64,000 bases of DNA from Sphingobacterium oryzagri. Lineage in GTDB: Bacteria; Bacteroidota; Bacteroidia; Sphingobacteriales; Sphingobacteriaceae. Position numbers and translations under genes: made by a program. A model generated the notes under the pieces. It saw only the letters and a program-made list of their open reading frames with translations. It made no database searches and was not told the origin of the DNA. Shown in pieces: positions 50,178-59,348 of this stretch (position 1 is its first letter; the number at the start of each line of letters is the position of its first letter). Location: assembly GCF_028736175.1 (NCBI RefSeq), contig NZ_CP117880.1, positions 2,418,001-2,482,000 of the forward strand, in the 5' to 3' direction.

Positions 50178-51665
50178 TTACGATTTGTACTCAAGCAGAA
50201 AACTACGGATGGTACTGGCAATCTGGAGTTCTTGTTCATGCCAGGGTTGCGACGTTTGGTTGACGGTCTCCAGCCATATTTTAAATGAATGCCGCGGATG
50301 GTAAGTCGAACTATCTGCTTCAAAATTGATGGCTTGATGCGGATTACCACCCCATTCTACGGTTTTCACCACTTCCGGGCGGAAACAAACCAGGTAATTC
50401 GCTTCTGCTCCAGCCAGTGGAATCACGAGCATACCGCTAGCTTTTTCACTAAAGTCTGCTGCATCTTCTAGTGCACCTACCAGATGATGCGTGGCGTAGA
50501 TTTGTGTAATATCCTTGGCTTGCAACCACAAGTGTAAATTATCTAAAAAATTACTATCCGGCGTATCGCCTGCCGTATGCTGTTTGCCTTTAAGATAAAG
50601 CACCGCACCGCTGCCCTGAAATAAATCCAACACCGAAACCTGCGTGTTAAAAATACCTTTAACTAAGCCGTCTTTGTAAATGGCATCGACCAATTGGTTT
50701 CTACTTTTTTGAAGATCGGACACAAACTGGTATTCGTCGTTATTAATAATAGACGATATTTTAGTGGAGATCACATTGGTGAGCAGCGCCAGGTTTTCGC
50801 AATCTTCAAAACTTAAGTTAAAGACTGTGCTATGGTTGCAAGAAATCAATCCCCAAAGTTTCCCGTTGTGGATAACGCGCAGCGACATAGAAGCCATTAC
50901 TTGCATATTGGTCATGTACTCCAGGTGAACATCAGCCACACCGCGAAGAAAGCAAGATGAAAGATCGCTGAAAGAGTTGGTCAGCGGATTGATGACCGGA
51001 TATAGGCGTGCGGCTTGATAATCCCTGTTTGGAATAAGCCGAATAGGATTTTTCAAATACAATTCGCGCGCCTGTTTTGGAACATCAGAAGCCGGAAAAG
51101 TAACGCCCAAATAAGGTTCCAGCGATTCGCTCTTCAGCTCGGAAATAACCGTTCCGTTCCAGGCTGCATCAAATTTATACATCATCACGCCATCGATGCC
51201 GAGCAATTTCTTCAACTCGGATACGACAAGATCGCAGGTTTCCTGGAGGGCCGTTGTCGTTTCCAATGCCGATACCAACTCGCGCACCTGCTGTAAACCG
51301 CCGAATTTACTTTTTATTTGCACGTCATCTACCTGCATTTCAAGTAAATAGTAAAGCTCGTGCGCGCTTACTAAGGTCATTAAGGGCTTTTCATTAACTG
51401 TCAAAGACAACACGGCCTTCTTTTTGATGGCTTGTGCAAATGTTTCTTCCAGATCCGTCAAATCTCGTCCCGTCAGCTCAGTAAGTGTCGTATCCAGTAG
51501 CTCTTGCAAGCTGCATCCAAGATAATCTACACTGTTTACGCTAGCCTGAATAATGGATAAATTTTTTTTATCCAGTAAGATGATAGCGCCGTGCGGTTGG
51601 ATGGTATTGATATGGTGAATAGGAAGGTTTCCACAAAATTCCGAATCAAAATTCGTTGCCTGCAT
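50178..51665 (-). CDS. Bacteriophytochrome photosensory module (PAS-GAF-PHY) without output domain
   Basis: 495 residues from the ATG at 51665 (an upstream in-frame ATG adds a non-family leader through the promoter). The biliverdin-attaching cysteine is in place: Cys11 in FDSEFCGNLPIHHINTIQPHG, matching C-x-x-x-P-I-H-x-x-x-x-I-Q-P-H-G. GAF motifs: TFPASDVPKQARELYLKNPI (DIP motif with Asp194), HLEYMTNM (His247, Tyr250) and GLISCNHS where phytochromes have A-C-H-H, so the first His is Asn277. PHY tongue motifs WGGNP (about 438) and PRHSF (about 457) are present. There is no kinase or cyclase domain; the next gene in the operon is a CheB-CheR histidine kinase. A red/far-red sensor acting on that kinase is inferred. 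No heme oxygenase is in the window. Confidence 0.92.
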   Translation of the reverse strand: MQATNFDSEFCGNLPIHHINTIQPHGAIILLDKKNLSIIQASVNSVDYLGCSLQELLDTTLTELTGRDLTDLEETFAQAIKKKAVLSLTVNEKPLMTLVSAHELYYLLEMQVDDVQIKSKFGGLQQVRELVSALETTTALQETCDLVVSELKKLLGIDGVMMYKFDAAWNGTVISELKSESLEPYLGVTFPASDVPKQARELYLKNPIRLIPNRDYQAARLYPVINPLTNSFSDLSSCFLRGVADVHLEYMTNMQVMASMSLRVIHNGKLWGLISCNHSTVFNLSFEDCENLALLTNVISTKISSIINNDEYQFVSDLQKSRNQLVDAIYKDGLVKGIFNTQVSVLDLFQGSGAVLYLKGKQHTAGDTPDSNFLDNLHLWLQAKDITQIYATHHLVGALEDAADFSEKASGMLVIPLAGAEANYLVCFRPEVVKTVEWGGNPHQAINFEADSSTYHPRHSFKIWLETVNQTSQPWHEQELQIASTIRSFLLEYKS

Positions 51666-51701
51666 AAATGTTGTCTTTGTAATGTAAGGTGCCCACAGGC
51701 G

Positions 51702-51732
51702 CAAAATAGTAAAAATGTATCGATACATCAAA
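51702..51732 (-). promoter_or_regulatory. Phytochrome operon promoter with a 14-bp palindrome in the spacer
   Basis: Minus strand: TTTG (51732-51729), 20 bases, TATTTTG (51708-51702), one base short of TAnnTTTG. The spacer contains the perfect palindrome ATGTATCGATACAT (51715-51728), a good position for a repressor. Confidence 0.5.
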
Positions 51733-51791
51733 TGCGTGGTTAATGTTCAGAATTAACACGATCATTTCACGTACATTTAGCGCCTTTTAAA

Positions 51792-52142
51792 TTATTTTTT
51801 TGCGATGACAAAGGCATTTAGTTCGTGCATCATCCCATCTTCAAATCGCCAAACGTCGCAGTAGGCGAAGCTTTCCATTTTTCCATCTTCGTCGGTCAGA
51901 CGGATGGTTCCGATAGCTGTCAGCCAGTCTCCTTCCGCGATAAGTTCGTCTACCTCTATTTGCGGAGGCACTTTATAAGCTTGTTGCATATAGGCGCGTA
52001 CAGCATCTTTTCCGACTAATTTCTGCTCGCCGACAAAGGTCCAAACCGTGTCTGCTGTACAATACGACAAGAACGCTTCAATGGCGCCCTGAGCCACGGC
52101 GGCGTTGGCCTGAAGCAAGGTGTGTTTGTGCTGTTCGCTCAT
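51792..52142 (-). CDS. SnoaL/NTF2-like protein
   Basis: 116 residues, cone-shaped NTF2-like fold: an N-terminal helix (HTLLQANAAVAQGAIEAFLS) with a following DTVWTFVGEQKLVGKDAVRA segment, then four strands (PPQIEVDELIAEGDWLTAIG; KMESFAYCDVWRFEDGMMHE). The family covers isomerases, binding proteins and many unknowns; catalytic residues cannot be assigned. It is probably co-oriented with the phosphatase gene (43 bases upstream) but need not be functionally linked. Confidence 0.78.
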   Translation of the reverse strand: MSEQHKHTLLQANAAVAQGAIEAFLSYCTADTVWTFVGEQKLVGKDAVRAYMQQAYKVPPQIEVDELIAEGDWLTAIGTIRLTDEDGKMESFAYCDVWRFEDGMMHELNAFVIAKK

Positions 52143-52185
52143 TAGTTTCTGTAATTATAGGTATGTTTTCTTTACTAAAATTTGC

Positions 52186-52965
52186 TTATTTACGCACGAC
52201 CTCTTCGCCGTATAACGCGGGTAAAGGGTCTGATTGCCAATACGATTTGCTGTCCACTTCCATAATAGAAAGTCTGCCCATATGCCTTGCGCCCGTATCC
52301 AGATTGGTGATATGAAAGGCCGTCATGGGGTAATCGATTCCCCATTTTGTGGTGGCCGTATGGCCGATAAAGATTTCAGCGAATGGTTGTTCTTCACCTT
52401 GTTGGCCGCCGGGATATTGCTGATCGTGCGCAGCAAGGCTATCTAACCAAAGGCTGCGATCGAAGTAATAATTTTCCTCAGCTTGTCCGTAAAAGTTCTG
52501 TTTTGGATCATAGCCCGCGTGCACAAAAAGACGTTGCTTATCATCGATATAATACAATCGTTGCCTGTTAAAAAATTGCCGATGCGATAGCGGAAGATCA
52601 TCTGGTATGAGTGAGGTTTGAAAGCCGTCCATGGTTGTGCTATACGTGCCATCAGGCTTTACATGTTGCAAATAGGAAACGACTGTGGCGAGTCCGCCAT
52701 GATTCCAGACGCGCGGATGCTCCCCTGTATGCAAAAACTCGTTAAACCACACGTCGTGGTTTCCCTTTATGGCGATCAGGTTTTTTATTTTCAAAAGCTC
52801 TTCTACGCACTCGTATACTTCCTCCGTTCCGTCCACGATATCTCCCAACTGAATTAAGGTATCTTGCGCATAGTCGAAGCCTGCACGTTGCAAACATTGC
52901 CGCAAGGCTTTATGCGCACCGTGAATATCTCCCATAACAAATAACCGACCTGTCTGAACATCCAT
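52186..52965 (-). CDS. Metallophosphoesterase, bacterial PPP-type protein phosphatase
   Basis: 259 residues from the ATG at 52965 (MDVQTGRLFVMGDIHGAHKA). The three calcineurin-like metal motifs are GDIHG (about 12-16), GDIVDG (about 42-47) and GNHD (about 71-74). A later His (LFVHAGYDP) and GHT (EIFIGHTATTKWG) complete the two-metal site. The size and the GDIHG/GDIVDG form match ser/thr phosphatases of the PrpA/lambda type, but symmetric dinucleotide hydrolases (ApaH) look similar. Confidence 0.87.
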   Translation of the reverse strand: MDVQTGRLFVMGDIHGAHKALRQCLQRAGFDYAQDTLIQLGDIVDGTEEVYECVEELLKIKNLIAIKGNHDVWFNEFLHTGEHPRVWNHGGLATVVSYLQHVKPDGTYSTTMDGFQTSLIPDDLPLSHRQFFNRQRLYYIDDKQRLFVHAGYDPKQNFYGQAEENYYFDRSLWLDSLAAHDQQYPGGQQGEEQPFAEIFIGHTATTKWGIDYPMTAFHITNLDTGARHMGRLSIMEVDSKSYWQSDPLPALYGEEVVRK

Positions 52966-53239
52966 CCGTAAATATTTAAAGATGAACAACATTTGTATGC
53001 GCTATGTTTTCCAAAGTTTCATTTTTTGCTATTTTCTGATCAGTATTTGGACGCCTAGCGCTAGATTTGCTGCTTTGCTACGTGTCGGACAGCAATGAAT
53101 CTATCGCTCAATCGCCTAAATTATACAAGAAAAAAGCGTTTTTGGCGGATTAGACACGGAAAAAGCCAAAAATGAAAAACGGTTTACGTGTGGTGAAGAC
53201 GATGCTACCGTTGGTAGGAATGGATATTAACTTTCCGCG

Positions 53240-53274
53240 TAGAAGTAGAAATAGAAGTAGAAATAGAAGTAGAT
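53240..53274. repeat. 12-bp tandem repeat, nearly three copies
   Basis: The unit AGAAGTAGAAAT is repeated in 53240-53274 (TAGAAGTAGAAA then TAGAAGTAGAAA then TAGAAGTAGA). Non-coding in all frames that were examined. Confidence 0.85.
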
Positions 53275-53287
53275 GAGCGATCGCTCA
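53274..53287. repeat. 14-bp palindrome TGAGCGATCGCTCA
   Basis: Perfect palindrome abutting the tandem repeat, with core GCGATCGC. It could be a protein-binding site or a modification/cleavage site. Confidence 0.6.
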
Positions 53288-53351
53288 ATTCCTGTCGAAG
53301 ATACGCGCTGCTGCATTGGAGGCAGCAATAGCGACAAATACCACAATAACA

Positions 53352-53394
53352 AACAGCTCCGAATACATCAACAAGTATGTTATTCGGAGCTGTT
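53352..53394 (-). terminator. Terminator-like hairpin after the SusC-SusD operon
   Basis: AACAGCTCCGAATA / TATTCGGAGCTGTT (14 bp) with a 15-base loop, followed on the minus strand by the T-rich TTGTTATTG. It is 60 bases after the SusD stop. Confidence 0.7.
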
Positions 53395-53454
53395 ATATCA
53401 CGACCGTTACGCAACATAATCGGTCGTGGCCACATTTTAGCTTGGCTGCGCAGC

Positions 53455-55452
53455 CTAGTAGCCCTCTGGCGGACTGCCAGCAACAATTGGCCAACCCGGA
53501 TTTTGGTAAATAACGGAGCCTGCCAGATCTGCCGAAGTGGACGTTAACTGAAAATGTTCTACGGCTATCGGCGATAAATAGTGCGCCATGGCAAACTTCA
53601 CGCCTGCATAAGACAGTTGATTACTACGAATTTCTAAAGGACGTAAATACAGGCTCAATGCAGGGTCGGACACGACGGACTGCTCGCTGTTTGCTCCATA
53701 TTTAAGTTGATCTGCAGTATACCAATCTTGCATGGGCCCCCAAAGTTTAAAACCTTCAAAATGGGCAGCCGTGTTAATCAGCTGATCCATCGATCGCCAA
53801 CGTTTTAAATCCATCAAGCGCAGTCCTTCGGCCATTAACTCATTTCTGCGCTCGCGTCGGATGTTATACAAGGTTGGCGAAATCGGCGTTCCGGCAGAAT
53901 AACTCCCCCAATCTGCCGATTCCTTGCTCATCTCGGTTGCAGCAATACTGATAGCATAGTCAGGCGCTACCTTTGCCCGCGTACGAATCGCTCGCCAATA
54001 GGCCTGTGCTTTTGCATCCAGGTTGTTATTCCGTTCGTAACAGGCTTCTATATAATTCAGGTAAGCCTCGCTTGCGCGAAACGTCACGCTTCCGGTGAAA
54101 GCACTTCCATTCTGCGTTTGTAAACCATCGTACGAAATTCCCTTTCGGATGCTGTATCCGGTGGTGTAGCGACGCTCCCAATCGGTTTCATAGACTGTGG
54201 GCGTGGGTTCAACCAGCGTAAAGTGCGTTCCTGAGCCAATATTGACCAAAACGTTGCGTTGTCCGGGTTGTTTTAAAAACAGTTGCAATCTACCGTCACG
54301 GTTGCTGCGTACATCTTCAATATAATTGTCGCCTTGGTATCCGCTTCCGCTAGCATAAATGGGCAAACCATTCTCCATCAGGAAACTTTCCACCAAACTG
54401 CGTGTCAAGCCGACTGCGTAGTTGCCGCGTTGCGCATACACGGGAACATTATGCGTAACCAAGCTTTGATTGTATTGTCGCCACAGCAGTACCTCGCTGT
54501 AGCCAGCCATATCCACCGCTCCAAACATACTGAAATAAGGATTTTCGTTGTTGCCCGACTCGATAATGCCGGTATTATTAACCAGTTGTACATCATCTGC
54601 AACGGCTGCTGCCGCCTCCATAGCTTGTTCGAGAAAAAATGCCACTTCGCCATCGATACTGCCCGTCGGGAAGCTGTATGTGCTGTTGTAATCTTTTGTT
54701 GCACCTGGCCATGCTGGTCCGTTTGGAACAAAGGCTGTTCCTTTAAAATATTTCAACCAGGTACCTTCATAGAGTGCCACGCGTGATTTGAAAAGTTGCG
54801 CTACGCGGCGTGACAGCCGTTGTTTGCGTCCATCAGGTGAGCTTGTTCGCAGCAAGGATATTGCCGAGTCCAGGTCAGCCAAGATAAAACGAGCAACTTC
54901 ATTTCTTGGCGCACGTTTACTCGTTTCTATAAGCATTTGTGCATCGCCGTCATTCATCACGTTTTTGATGATCGGGAAATCGCCTAAAGCTTGTAGCTTG
55001 ACAAAGTAAGCTGCTGCACGCAGGAAGTAAGCCTCCCCTATATAGTGCGTAATGTTTTCTGAATTGCCGATCAAGCGGTTTTCTTGCCATTTGGGCACCA
55101 CCGTATTGATAAAATAATTCATCTGAAAGATATTGGTAAAGCTCCAGTCTCCACCGGCCGCGTCTACCCGCCACTGACCAGGTATATAGCGATTGTCTAA
55201 CGTGGGAATGACCATATTGTCAGTATTTCCATCTGTACCAAAAGTTCCGAAAGACCAATTGCCATGCGAAGGCAAAAGATCGGTGTAGCGCGCTATCGTA
55301 TAGGCCGCGAGCTGCGATTCCTCATCCAGATAAGCTTCCGGAATAATTTGGGAGGGCGGAGCAATGTCGAGGTATTTATCGCAAGCAAACAAACTCAGCA
55401 ACAGTATGGCTGCCAGTGCACTTTTTATGATTAAATTATATATAAATTTCAT
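53455..55452 (-). CDS. SusD/RagB-like surface glycan- (or ligand-) binding lipoprotein
   Basis: 665 residues from the ATG at 55452, which yields the signal peptide and lipobox (LAAILLLSLFACDKYLDIAP); D-K-Y-L-D-x-x-P after the cysteine is the SusD hallmark. The family's helical repeats and the late block ...YNIRRERRNELMAEGLRLMDLKRW (about residues 560-585) are present. It caps the SusC barrel and binds the nutrient at the cell surface. It follows the SusC gene by 11 bases. No glycosidase, peptidase or other degrading enzyme is adjacent, so the substrate cannot be told. Confidence 0.93.
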   Translation of the reverse strand: MKFIYNLIIKSALAAILLLSLFACDKYLDIAPPSQIIPEAYLDEESQLAAYTIARYTDLLPSHGNWSFGTFGTDGNTDNMVIPTLDNRYIPGQWRVDAAGGDWSFTNIFQMNYFINTVVPKWQENRLIGNSENITHYIGEAYFLRAAAYFVKLQALGDFPIIKNVMNDGDAQMLIETSKRAPRNEVARFILADLDSAISLLRTSSPDGRKQRLSRRVAQLFKSRVALYEGTWLKYFKGTAFVPNGPAWPGATKDYNSTYSFPTGSIDGEVAFFLEQAMEAAAAVADDVQLVNNTGIIESGNNENPYFSMFGAVDMAGYSEVLLWRQYNQSLVTHNVPVYAQRGNYAVGLTRSLVESFLMENGLPIYASGSGYQGDNYIEDVRSNRDGRLQLFLKQPGQRNVLVNIGSGTHFTLVEPTPTVYETDWERRYTTGYSIRKGISYDGLQTQNGSAFTGSVTFRASEAYLNYIEACYERNNNLDAKAQAYWRAIRTRAKVAPDYAISIAATEMSKESADWGSYSAGTPISPTLYNIRRERRNELMAEGLRLMDLKRWRSMDQLINTAAHFEGFKLWGPMQDWYTADQLKYGANSEQSVVSDPALSLYLRPLEIRSNQLSYAGVKFAMAHYLSPIAVEHFQLTSTSADLAGSVIYQNPGWPIVAGSPPEGY

Positions 55453-55463
55453 GATATTGTCTT

Positions 55464-58400
55464 TTAAAATGTAACACTTAGTCCTGCAGACCATACTTTC
55501 GTTAGCGGATAAACCGTGCCGCTGCTTCCGCCATCGATTGTTTCGGGATCAAACATGCCTGCCACGTTAGAACCGGTCCACAGATTTTCACCAGAAACAT
55601 AAATCCGTAATTTCGTAATTCCAAATCGGTTGCTAAGCAACGACGGCAAGCTGTAGCCCAATTGCAAATTTTTCAGACGTATATAAGCTGCATTCTGTAG
55701 GTAACGTGATTGTGTTTGTTGATTTTTGCTGGTGTTAAATACCGGTCTGGGATAATAAGCATCCGGATTGGCGCCCAAGGCATTTCCTTCTTCCCTAAAA
55801 TAATCAAGATGATCTACCAAACCTGTGGACCACCATTTAGTCGAGGTCGCGCCCCAGAAATAGTAACCGCCTTGCCAAATATCGCGTTGCATAACACCTT
55901 GAAAGAATACGCTCATATCAAAGTTTTTATAGTTTGCATCGAGATTTAACCCAAAGGTGTATCGTGGTGTATTATTGCCAATGATCACCGCGTCACCAGG
56001 GTTTGACTCGGTATTCGCTCCCCAATCGATCTTCCCATCGCCGTTAACATCTTTATACATAATATCGCCAGCTCCCCATTGTGCGCCCAGCGCAGTTTGT
56101 CCGCCGTTTGGTAATGTTGCCAGGTGTGCATCCATTTCTTGCTGCGTTTTGGCGATGCCAAGCGTTTCCAATCCCCAAATCTCGCCCAAACGTTGTCCTT
56201 CTCGATAGGTGCTGATGCTTCCTAAAACGTTTGGATAGCGGGTTACCGTTGTTACATAATCGGCGATCAAAAACTTCATGCCATAGCCAAATTCACCGGC
56301 CGTTTTGTCTGCCCAACCTAAGGTCGCTTCAAAGCCGCGCGTCTTCAGATTAGTATTGTTAGTTTGCGGTACAGCCGTTCCCAACGTTGCTGGCAATTGC
56401 GGCGCTGGCCCCACCATATTGTATGTACGACGGTCAAATACTTCAAAAGATCCGGTCAGCCTATTTTGCATGAACGCAAAATCAACGCCCAGATTGCTGG
56501 TATTGATCGATTCCCAGGTAAGCAATGAGCTGACTAATCCTGGTGCCGAAGCCGTATTAGGTCGCGCATTGTTAATCAGCCAACTGCCATTCGCCGTGCC
56601 TGTGGGTTGTACAACGTAGGTCGGATACCACATATTGGTGTTTTGATTGCCCAATTCGCCGTATGAAGCCCGGATTTTTAAGAGATCGATAAAAGCAACA
56701 TCTGCTAAAAACTCTTCTTTTGCCATGTTCCAACCTGCGGATATCGACGGAAATAATCCCCAACGGCTGCCGCTTCTAAATCGCGAAGAACCGTCGTAAC
56801 GCAAATTTCCCTCCAGTAGATATTTCTCCTGAAAATCATAGTTCAATCGACCAAAGAAACCTGCTGTCGCCCAATTTTGGTATTCTCCTGTAACCGACGG
56901 CACGACGGGATTTCCGTTTATATCCGTCCCTGAGGCGAGGTTAATCACCGGCTGATTGGGGATAATGATACCATCCCGTTGCACCGATAAATTTCGGTAT
57001 GCGGTATTTTCCACTTGAAAGCCGCCCATGATTTTCGCATGATGTTTTCCCCAAGTATTTTCATACTCGGAGTAAATATTAATATTGTAATAGTTTTCTT
57101 TCCAACCAAACTCGTACACGTTGGATGTGTTTTTATACAAGTAAGGATCGCCATTTACGTCATGGTTGTACAACCGTTGCGAATCCCAGTGCCTAAACTG
57201 GGTTGAGGTGCGATAGTTGACATTTGCATGCGTTCGCCAGCCTTTAATTGGCTCCAGCGTAAGTTGTAGTTGCTGGTAAATAAAGTCTTTTGTCGAATTA
57301 TCATTTCCACCGTCACGCATACCTAAAGCTGGTGCGGGCGAGCTAAAGAGAAAACCATTCGGATCGTAAAGCGGTAGCGTAGGCCAGCCTTGCCGGCCAA
57401 GATCATCGTAAAAAGTGTTCGTTAGATTCGCTGGTCGCTCAAAATCCTCGCGTATCAGGCGGGCGCTATACCCTAGTCTGATATAATCGGAAAGACGAGA
57501 ATCGATTTTTGCAGAAACAGCATAACGGTCGTAATGATCGGTGTTGAAGGCCATTAAGCCTTGCTGCTTCATAAAATTACCCGAAAGGTAAAAAGTGGTC
57601 TTCTCCGTGCCGCCGTTGAGGCTCAGGTTATGCTCCTGCGAAAATGCACGGTCACGATACATCACATCAAACCAATCGATGTTATCGTTACCATAGGCAT
57701 ATCCTTCTGCCCAATACCGCGCATTGTTGGGATCGACCAATGTGGATGCCGTAATTACGCCATTTTGATAATCTAATATACGTTGCAGATGTGCTTCAGA
57801 AAAGTGCGGTGCACCATTGCCATTGATATCTGCCTGATTAAAGTATTGGGCAAACGTATACGAATCCATCATTTTAGGCATTAAGGTTGGACTATTTTGT
57901 CGCAAACTATTATTGTAATTTACAGACGTACGTCCGGCTTTACCCGATTTTGTGGTTACCAAGATCACACCGAATGCGGCTCTTGATCCATAAATAGACG
58001 AAGCGCCAGCGTCTTTTAGAATGGAATAACTCTCGACATCTTGCGGATTAAGCGCGGCCAGGGAGCCTTCCGAACCGTCGATCAAGACCAGCGGTGCGGA
58101 TGATGAAGTACCGATGGTGCCCACGCCGCGAATATTGATGCTTGGATTAGACTCTAAACTTCCCGAATTTTGTGCAATATTTAGTCCCGGCGCTTGCCCC
58201 TGCAACGCTTGAATCGCATTGCTTACCGGTCTGTTTTCCAGTTGCTTGGCATCCACTACGGCAACCGAACCCGTCAAATTCGTTTTCTTCTGCGTACCAA
58301 AACCGACAACGACGACTTCTTCCAAAGTGCCGCTCGTGGTCTCCAGATCGACATCCAAATTGATCGTGTTGTTTTTTACCGGGCCATATGATGCGAGGTT

Positions 58401-58658
58401 TATTTCTTTTGGGAGGTATCCGATGGATGAAAAAATGAGCGTGGCCGAAGAATCTACCTGGATCGCGTATATACCATTTTCATCGGTTACGCTCTGTGTG
58501 GTTCCTGCCTTCAGCTTGACCGTTACGCCACCAATCGCTACTTGCTTATGTGTTACGCGGCCCGTTATTTGAATGGTTTGCGCAAACGAACCAGCACTTA
58601 GCAAAAGGAAAATGGCGAACAGAAAAATTCGCTTCGTAAAATCTTCTTGAAATTTCAT
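55464..58658 (-). CDS. SusC/RagA-like TonB-linked outer-membrane transporter
   Basis: 1064 residues from the ATG at 58658, chosen for the signal peptide (KRIFLFAIFLLLSAGSFAQ). A CarboxypepD-reg-like domain (about 25-105, ITGRVTHKQVAIGGVTVKLK), the SusC signature LEEVVVVGFGTQKKTNLTGS (TonB-box region and plug start), plug motifs NIRGVGTI, PLVLIDG and SILKDAGASSIYGSRAAFGV, then a long barrel with the usual C-terminal strand (KVWSAGLSVTF). It imports a ligand captured by the SusD partner. The pair is downstream of a 690-base spacer with no gene; the nearest regulator, on the same strand, is at 59349-60554. Confidence 0.95.
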   Translation of the reverse strand: MKFQEDFTKRIFLFAIFLLLSAGSFAQTIQITGRVTHKQVAIGGVTVKLKAGTTQSVTDENGIYAIQVDSSATLIFSSIGYLPKEINLASYGPVKNNTINLDVDLETTSGTLEEVVVVGFGTQKKTNLTGSVAVVDAKQLENRPVSNAIQALQGQAPGLNIAQNSGSLESNPSINIRGVGTIGTSSSAPLVLIDGSEGSLAALNPQDVESYSILKDAGASSIYGSRAAFGVILVTTKSGKAGRTSVNYNNSLRQNSPTLMPKMMDSYTFAQYFNQADINGNGAPHFSEAHLQRILDYQNGVITASTLVDPNNARYWAEGYAYGNDNIDWFDVMYRDRAFSQEHNLSLNGGTEKTTFYLSGNFMKQQGLMAFNTDHYDRYAVSAKIDSRLSDYIRLGYSARLIREDFERPANLTNTFYDDLGRQGWPTLPLYDPNGFLFSSPAPALGMRDGGNDNSTKDFIYQQLQLTLEPIKGWRTHANVNYRTSTQFRHWDSQRLYNHDVNGDPYLYKNTSNVYEFGWKENYYNINIYSEYENTWGKHHAKIMGGFQVENTAYRNLSVQRDGIIIPNQPVINLASGTDINGNPVVPSVTGEYQNWATAGFFGRLNYDFQEKYLLEGNLRYDGSSRFRSGSRWGLFPSISAGWNMAKEEFLADVAFIDLLKIRASYGELGNQNTNMWYPTYVVQPTGTANGSWLINNARPNTASAPGLVSSLLTWESINTSNLGVDFAFMQNRLTGSFEVFDRRTYNMVGPAPQLPATLGTAVPQTNNTNLKTRGFEATLGWADKTAGEFGYGMKFLIADYVTTVTRYPNVLGSISTYREGQRLGEIWGLETLGIAKTQQEMDAHLATLPNGGQTALGAQWGAGDIMYKDVNGDGKIDWGANTESNPGDAVIIGNNTPRYTFGLNLDANYKNFDMSVFFQGVMQRDIWQGGYYFWGATSTKWWSTGLVDHLDYFREEGNALGANPDAYYPRPVFNTSKNQQTQSRYLQNAAYIRLKNLQLGYSLPSLLSNRFGITKLRIYVSGENLWTGSNVAGMFDPETIDGGSSGTVYPLTKVWSAGLSVTF

Positions 58659-59220
58659 TGTACATAAAAATAGATAGTGATTAGCAAATCCAGCTTGCAG
58701 CTGGGGTGAATAGCATATTATTGATAAGCTTGTGCAAGGGCAATTGTCAAGCACTTAGCAAAACTCCATATTTATTCAGATGAAATAAGGTGTTTATCGG
58801 TCAATAAGAGGGGGTTAATCAACCAAATTAAGTTAGTCAGGTCGACGGATGAGCTTCTTAACGGCTTTCTGCCCAAATGCCAACGAATTTAAATCTCGGC
58901 TTACAAATCGTAAAACGTATCTCGAAAATATAAGAAATAAAGGCTTTTTTGTGACGCGCATGAGTGTGTTTGCACGGAAAAACAGAACCGATAAAGTCGT
59001 CCAATACATAGCGTTTCAAGCCATCGTGGACAAAAAAGAATTTCTGCTAAGCCATTTTGCTGGACCTCAGCGTTACCCGCTAATTAGGTATATGATTTTC
59101 ATTTCTTTTTGGGATAAGGACTTTTTATTGAAGACTAATAGAAAGGAAAAGCCGGTTGTGGCATTGATGCGATCTTCGATGACACCGAGCGCAGGCAAAC
59201 AAATTGGCGTGCAGACTAGA
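58659..59220. other. Intergenic stretch upstream of the SusC gene
   Basis: Control region of the SusC-SusD operon. CCAGCT-TGC-AGCTGG (58690-58704) is a short interrupted palindrome 32 bases before the SusC start. A plus-strand frame of 135 codons (58849-59256) is basic, has no family features and ends inside a hairpin; it is not considered a gene. Confidence 0.45.
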
Positions 59221-59261
59221 AAGCGTTATAAAAAATCGTGCAAGAATTTTTTATAACGCTT
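59221..59261. terminator. 16-bp perfect hairpin, terminator of the AraC-type regulator gene
   Basis: AAGCGTTATAAAAAAT (59221-59236) / ATTTTTTATAACGCTT (59246-59261) with a 9-base loop. It lies about 90 bases after the regulator's stop on the minus strand; the T-run within the arm would work in either direction. Confidence 0.6.
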
Positions 59262-59348
59262 CCTCGCGCTTTGCCGGAGAGCATCCTGCGTTTTTTGTCA
59301 CCGCCAAAAAAATGAGCGGGTATCGTACTACGGCTGTATGATGACAAT

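Larger units (their letters stand above)
52966..53351. other. Intergenic stretch with a short tandem repeat and a palindrome
   Basis: No gene recognised. It contains a 12-bp tandem repeat (53240-53274) directly followed by a 14-bp palindrome (53274-53287), listed separately. Confidence 0.5.

Noticed and set aside
58849..59256. 135-codon plus-strand frame between the SusC gene and the AraC-type regulator
   Set aside because: Basic, low-complexity-like protein with no family features, no promoter or RBS, and its stop falls inside a terminator hairpin.
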